Origin: Tiamatella sp964451715
GTDB lineage: Archaea; Thermoproteota; Thermoprotei_A; Sulfolobales; Acidilobaceae
Reading direction: 5' to 3'
Assembly: GCA_964451715.1 (NCBI GenBank)
Contig: CAYVIZ010000013.1
Location: 1 to 25,232, forward strand
DNA length: 25,232 nucleotides
Shown here: in pieces, positions 21,922-25,232 of the stretch
How the letters are laid out: the number at the start of each line of letters is the position of its first letter
Position numbering within the stretch: the stretch's first letter is position 1
Notes under the pieces: model-generated
Database searches by the model: none
Seen by the model: the letters and a program-made list of their open reading frames with translations, nothing else
What the model was told of the DNA's origin: nothing
Position numbers and translations under genes: made by a program

Positions 21922-22446
21922 ACGGTAAAGATCCCGCTTGACACCATATGTGTTAGGAGCGGAGTACTGTGTCCTAACTGTAGGCGGAAGATTGAAAGCG
22001 GGCTTTATGAGCCTTTCGAGGTAGATCTTATGAAGGTTTTACTGGAGCTTGAGGAGCAGGGGGAGACTTGGCTGAGAAACAGTGAGTATGTAAAGGCGTA
22101 TATGCTGGATGGATTCCTCGTTATTCTAATAAGGATAAGGGGGCATGAAGGATTTAGTCTTAGCAGGGCAGCTAGGGAGATTGCTAGGAGGGTTAATGCA
22201 CGTTATGTCAAAATCATAGATTACAGGGGTAAGGATCTTAGATACCTGGCGCGGCAGCTTGTATCTCCGGCAAAGGTTTATGGCGTAAATATTGTGTATA
22301 TGCCTGATGGGAGTACGGTGTATACTATACGTGTCAGCCGTAGGGATATGAATAGATTACCTATTGATAAGGAGTTGTTGGAGAAAGCGCTTTCCACTAT
22401 CTATGGGGAGCCTGTGTCAATAGTTCCTGAGGCTCCTACGTACTAG
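21922..22446 (+). CDS. Archaeal Zn-ribbon/NusA-like (KH-type) RNA-binding protein, non-standard start
   Basis: The frame is open from 21919, and the 36 codons before the first ATG (22030) encode a conserved-looking zinc-ribbon N terminus: VKIPLDTICVRSGVLCPNCRRK with C-x6-C-x2-C. The rest (VNARYVKIIDYRGKD, VNIVYMPDGSTVYTIRV) resembles archaeal proteins with a KH/NusA-like fold. Starting at the ATG would delete the cysteines. The frame contains no ATG, GTG or TTG between the stop at 21916 and 22030. The best candidate is ACG at 21922, seven bases after GAGGTG, or GTA at 21925, which aligns with the Met expected before KIP. A start mutation or base error is possible. Its likely role is transcription or RNA binding. 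The stop shares CTAG with the convergent fen stop. Confidence 0.7.
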   Translation, partial: TVKIPLDTICVRSGVLCPNCRRKIESGLYEPFEVDLMKVLLELEEQGETWLRNSEYVKAYMLDGFLVILIRIRGHEGFSLSRAAREIARRVNARYVKIIDYRGKDLRYLARQLVSPAKVYGVNIVYMPDGSTVYTIRVSRRDMNRLPIDKELLEKALSTIYGEPVSIVPEAPTY

Positions 22447-23489
22447 GCAAACCATTTGTCGAGACTGGTATAACGTGTTCTTAGGTTCTCGTTATAAGCT
22501 TTCATTAGCCGTTCAAGAGCCTTCTCCACCCTCACTGGATTGAAGTCGTGCTCGTCGACAAGTATCTTGTATATTGTTTCACGGTCTGGTTTCCGCCAGA
22601 CAATCCTATAGTCGTCTGTTGTGCTAGGCTTTAGAAAATAGGAGTATATCTCTTCTATATCACCTTCTAACCTGGACTTGACATAGTTCTTCAATTCTTC
22701 TATGCTGGAAGCGTTTTTCACTATTTTGACCGCAGTCTTAGGTCCTATGCCTTTTATTCCACCGGGGTTGTAGTCTGTACCCAGCATTATTCCAAGTATT
22801 ATGAGCTGCTCCCTCGTTATACCTAGGCTATTTAGGAGTTTACTAAGCTCTATGATCTCGGGCTTTATCTCCACGTACAAGTTGCGGCCGGGGAGCTTTC
22901 TTTTGCCCGTTATAGCTAAGTTTCTGACTAGTCTGGGAGTACCAAATAGTAGAGAATCATAATCCTGGCTCCCCGAAGCCCAGGCATCCCCTTTGGCCGC
23001 CATATAAGCCGCCTGGGCTTCTCCCTCCTGTGGAGCCTGGACATAAGGTATCCCCATAGCGTGTAGAAGCCTCTTTGATTCTTCCACCATGTCACGCGTG
23101 AGTTTAGCCGTGGCTTGAGCGTATTTCCTCATAGATTCGACGTCGCCGAGCTCCAATGCTCTCTTGTATCTCTCTTGGGCCTCAGACTTAGCCTGCATCC
23201 TCCTTTCTATTTCCCTCTTCTTCATCTCAGGTGGGGATCCGTCGAAGACGTAAACAGGCTTTATCCCTTCCTCTACCAGGTTTATAGTCCTGTAGAACAA
23301 GCCGCTGAGATGGCTTGTTATCCTTCCTTCCCTATCCATTAGAGGAGTACCATCTGGCTGTCTTATGGCTGAAAGGAACTGGTAAAGCATGTTGTATGCG
23401 TCCAGGGCTATTATCCGCCCCTTCAAATCCTTCAGCTCTACCTCGGTTAAGGCTTCTCTAGGTATCAGATCCCTAAGGTTTACACCCAA
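22443..23489 (-). CDS. fen: Flap endonuclease 1 (FEN-1)
   Basis: A 348-residue FEN-1 that cuts 5' flaps during Okazaki-fragment maturation and base-excision repair. The N block has LKGRIIALDAYNMLYQFL, the metal residues lie in VYVFDGSPP, APQEGEAQAAYMA and GSQDYDSLLFG, and the I block ends LGTDYNPGGIKGIGPKTA (helix-hairpin-helix). The C-terminal TSLDKWFA is a PIP-box-like motif for binding the PCNA clamp. The start is TTG (23489), with GGAGGGT seven bases upstream. An ATG in between is in the wrong frame. The gene follows the small winged-helix gene on the same strand after 26 bases. Its stop overlaps the convergent NusA-like gene in a shared CTAG. Confidence 0.97.
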   Translation of the reverse strand: MGVNLRDLIPREALTEVELKDLKGRIIALDAYNMLYQFLSAIRQPDGTPLMDREGRITSHLSGLFYRTINLVEEGIKPVYVFDGSPPEMKKREIERRMQAKSEAQERYKRALELGDVESMRKYAQATAKLTRDMVEESKRLLHAMGIPYVQAPQEGEAQAAYMAAKGDAWASGSQDYDSLLFGTPRLVRNLAITGKRKLPGRNLYVEIKPEIIELSKLLNSLGITREQLIILGIMLGTDYNPGGIKGIGPKTAVKIVKNASSIEELKNYVKSRLEGDIEEIYSYFLKPSTTDDYRIVWRKPDRETIYKILVDEHDFNPVRVEKALERLMKAYNENLRTRYTSLDKWFA

Positions 23490-23515
23490 TGGGCATACCC
23501 TCCAGGGTTCCCGTA

Positions 23516-23731
23516 TTACTTGCTAAGCTTAATTAGAAGCTCGTCCCCGCTCATCGATACTGTTACAATTCCTTTCATTTCAAGGATTAAGAGCGCCTTA
23601 TAAAACTCGCCCTTTCCTATACCATACTGACGGAACAGTCTAATAAAAAGCTCGGAGTCCGTTGTACCGCCCTTCAGGTTCTTCAGCTCCTCGTATACGA
23701 GGTTGACTGTTGGTAAGGGTTTCCATGACAC
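23516..23731 (-). CDS. Small winged-helix-like protein
   Basis: I choose GTG at 23731, giving 71 residues, because GGGTGG lies just upstream and the conserved-looking domain begins there (SWKPLPTVNLVYEELKNL). ATG at 23752 and a longer frame reaching 23836 inside cdc48 are alternatives. The long form would add unconvincing residues and overlap the cdc48 3' end by 29 bases. The sequence TTDSELFIRLFRQYGIGKGEFYKALLILEMKGIVTVS has the helix-turn-helix-wing pattern of small archaeal winged-helix proteins. A TATATA element just upstream (about 23778-23785, plus-strand numbering) suggests its own promoter. It lies between cdc48 and fen. DNA binding is inferred. Confidence 0.7.
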   Translation of the reverse strand: MSWKPLPTVNLVYEELKNLKGGTTDSELFIRLFRQYGIGKGEFYKALLILEMKGIVTVSMSGDELLIKLSK

Positions 23732-23789
23732 TATAACCACCCATAGAAACATGTAAAATTTCTGGATCAAAGGAGGGATATATAGTTGG

Positions 23790-23804
23790 CGGGGATGCTC
23801 CCCG
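23790..23804 (-). terminator. GC-rich hairpin after the cdc48 stop codon
   Basis: Three bases after the cdc48 stop, CGGGG-AGCAT-CCCCG forms a 5-bp GC hairpin with a 5-base loop. It is followed by the AT-rich promoter of the winged-helix gene. It may mark or protect the cdc48 mRNA end. There is no T-run directly behind it, so termination is uncertain. Confidence 0.3.
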
Positions 23805-23807
23805 GAA

Positions 23808-25232
23808 TCACGTGTATATAGTTGGTTTGGCTGCAATCATCTCCTTGCTATAACGCTGTTTTGCCCTTTCAAACCATTCCTCATAATACTTTATCATGTA
23901 CTCGTTTATACTAGGCCTGACCTTCTTTAAAGCCTCATCGAAATGCCTCATCCTGACGACAGTAGTCGACAAGTCTTCTCTTAACGCTATGAGTGCAGCC
24001 TCTCTCACCAACGCCTCTATATCGGCTCCAGTATAGCCTTCCGTGCGCTCGGCTAGGTCTATGAGATCCACGTCTGTGGAGAGAGGTACTTTACGCGTGT
24101 ATATCTTTAGTATTTCTAGACGGGCCCTCTTATCTGGCGGGGGGACATAGACTAGTTTCTCCAAACGTCCAGGCCTTATTAATGCAGGGTCTATTATGTC
24201 GGGCCTGTTGGTGGCAGCTATAACAATAACGTTTTCCAGCTTCGCTATTCCGTCAAGCTCCGTGAGAAGCTGGGATACTATCCTCTCTGAGACCCTGGAA
24301 TCGAGCGCGTATCCTCTAGCCGGGGCTATGGCATCTATCTCGTCTAGGAACACCACGGTGGGAGAGTACTGTCTGGCTTTCCTGAAGATCTCCCTAATAG
24401 CCCTCTCGCTCTCACCAACCCATTTACTAAGCACCTCGGGGCCTCTCACAGCTATGAAGCTCGCGCCGCTTTCCGTGGCCGCCGCCTTAGCGAGCAACGT
24501 CTTCCCCGTCCCCGGCGGGCCGAATAACAGTATACCCTTGGGAGGCTTTATTCCAAGCCTGGTAAATGCCTCGGCGTGTTTTAGAGGCCATTCTACAGAC
24601 TCTATCAGCTCCATCTTGGCTTCTTCGAGGCCTCCTATATCCGTCCATTTAGTCTCAGGAACCTCTATGAATATCTCTCTAAGCCCGCTGGGGACGATCT
24701 CGTTGAAGGCCGCCATGAAATCCTCCATCCTTACTTCCATCTTTTCTAGTATCTCGACAGGTATCTGCTCTTCCTCTAGATCTATCTCGGGCAGGTACCT
24801 GCGTAGGGCATGCATAGCAGCCTCTCTTACAAGCGCTGCTAGGTCGGCGCCGGTATAGCCATGTGTTATTTCTGCTATTTTCTCCAAGTCGACATCCTCG
24901 GCTAGAGGCATGTGGCGCGTGTGTATCTGTAGTATCTCAAGGCGCCCGGCTTTATCTGGTAACGGCACTTCTATCTCTCTATCGAACCTGCCGGGTCTCC
25001 TCAGCGCGGGGTCGACAGCGTTGGGTCTGTTGGTGGCAGCTATAACAATAACGTTTCCACGTGAGCCGAGGCCATCCATTAGCGCTAGCAGCTGTGCCAC
25101 GACTCGTCTCTCGACCTCTCCCACTACCTCATCTCTTTTGGGCGCTATGGCGTCTATCTCGTCTATGAATATTATGCTAGGCGCGTTTTTACGAGCCTCC
25201 TCAAATATCTCCCTGAGCCTCTGCTCGCTCTC
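23808..25232 (-). CDS. Cdc48/VCP-type AAA+ ATPase (5' end outside window)
   Basis: The frame is open to the window edge, so only the C-terminal 474 residues are present. The visible part starts in the first AAA domain at ESEQRLREIFEEARK, continues with the first Walker B (IIFIDEIDAIAPKRD) and arginine-finger region (NRPNAVDPALRRPGRFD), then a linker. The complete second AAA domain follows: Walker A FGPPGTGKTLLAKA, pore loop KWVGESERAIREIF, Walker B VVFLDEIDAIAPARG and finger RPDIIDPALIRPGR. The enzyme unfolds proteins and remodels complexes with ATP. The protein ends in IYT, a match to the HbYX motif by which proteasomal ATPases and some archaeal Cdc48 proteins dock on the 20S proteasome. Confidence 0.96.
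   Translation of the reverse strand, partial: ESEQRLREIFEEARKNAPSIIFIDEIDAIAPKRDEVVGEVERRVVAQLLALMDGLGSRGNVIVIAATNRPNAVDPALRRPGRFDREIEVPLPDKAGRLEILQIHTRHMPLAEDVDLEKIAEITHGYTGADLAALVREAAMHALRRYLPEIDLEEEQIPVEILEKMEVRMEDFMAAFNEIVPSGLREIFIEVPETKWTDIGGLEEAKMELIESVEWPLKHAEAFTRLGIKPPKGILLFGPPGTGKTLLAKAAATESGASFIAVRGPEVLSKWVGESERAIREIFRKARQYSPTVVFLDEIDAIAPARGYALDSRVSERIVSQLLTELDGIAKLENVIVIAATNRPDIIDPALIRPGRLEKLVYVPPPDKRARLEILKIYTRKVPLSTDVDLIDLAERTEGYTGADIEALVREAALIALREDLSTTVVRMRHFDEALKKVRPSINEYMIKYYEEWFERAKQRYSKEMIAAKPTIYT

Noticed and set aside
24196..24858. 220-codon open frame antisense to cdc48
   Set aside because: It is a shadow of the AAA domains. The composition is Ser-rich and no motif is visible.
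1..25232. CRISPR array, insertion sequence or integrated element
   Set aside because: I saw no regularly spaced repeats, transposase, integrase or attachment-site duplication of the tRNA 3' end. Coding style is uniform throughout.

Overview
The window looks like a chromosomal segment of a hyperthermophilic crenarchaeon (Thermoproteota), most likely of the order Desulfurococcales; the order is inferred from overall protein character. Archaeal markers are ribosomal protein L40e, FEN-1, a Cdc48 AAA+ ATPase, an archaeal type II GAPDH, an intron-containing tRNA with a bulge-helix-bulge splice site, and GGTG/GAGGTG Shine-Dalgarno sequences mixed with apparently leaderless genes. GTG and TTG starts are common. 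Coding density is very high and no stretch over about 300 bases lacks a gene. I see no insertion sequence, integrase, prophage gene or CRISPR array.

Layout. 1-1189 (+): the 3' part of a KaiC/RecA-like protein whose last domain has lost its P-loop, followed by an overlapping unknown gene. 1229-5554: sfsA and a large membrane-anchored beta-propeller protein on the minus strand, a divergent membrane-bound winged-helix regulator, then an MscS channel. 5646-8138: a TauE/SafE permease, tRNA-Thr(CGT) with a 30-nt intron, an RNA-ligase-partner PIN protein, an unknown protein and an HTH regulator. 8203-12260 (minus): a LysN-type aminotransferase, then pgk-gap-usp, a compact glycolysis/stress operon with a TAATG stop/start overlap. 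12423-15886 (+): tldD-tldE and a metallo-beta-lactamase-fold hydrolase, preceded by an operator-like inverted repeat. 15931-16640: two divergent ribbon-helix-helix genes (one only 55 codons) around a repeat-rich promoter region. 16632-19618 (minus): DUF763, an atypical SDR and DUF1152. 19749-21565: a CBS-pair protein, a UPF0173 hydrolase and a nucleotidyltransferase. 21587-25232: L40e, a Zn-ribbon/NusA-like protein with no standard start codon, FEN-1, a small winged-helix protein and Cdc48 cut by the window end.

Most genes are housekeeping or conserved archaeal genes. The parts I find least explained are the beta-propeller/membrane-regulator pair, the double RHH locus with its nested repeats, the tldD operator, the P-loop-less KaiC-like domain with its small partner, and the start codon of the NusA-like gene. 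Two real small genes (the 55-codon RHH gene and L40e) are easily missed because of their size.
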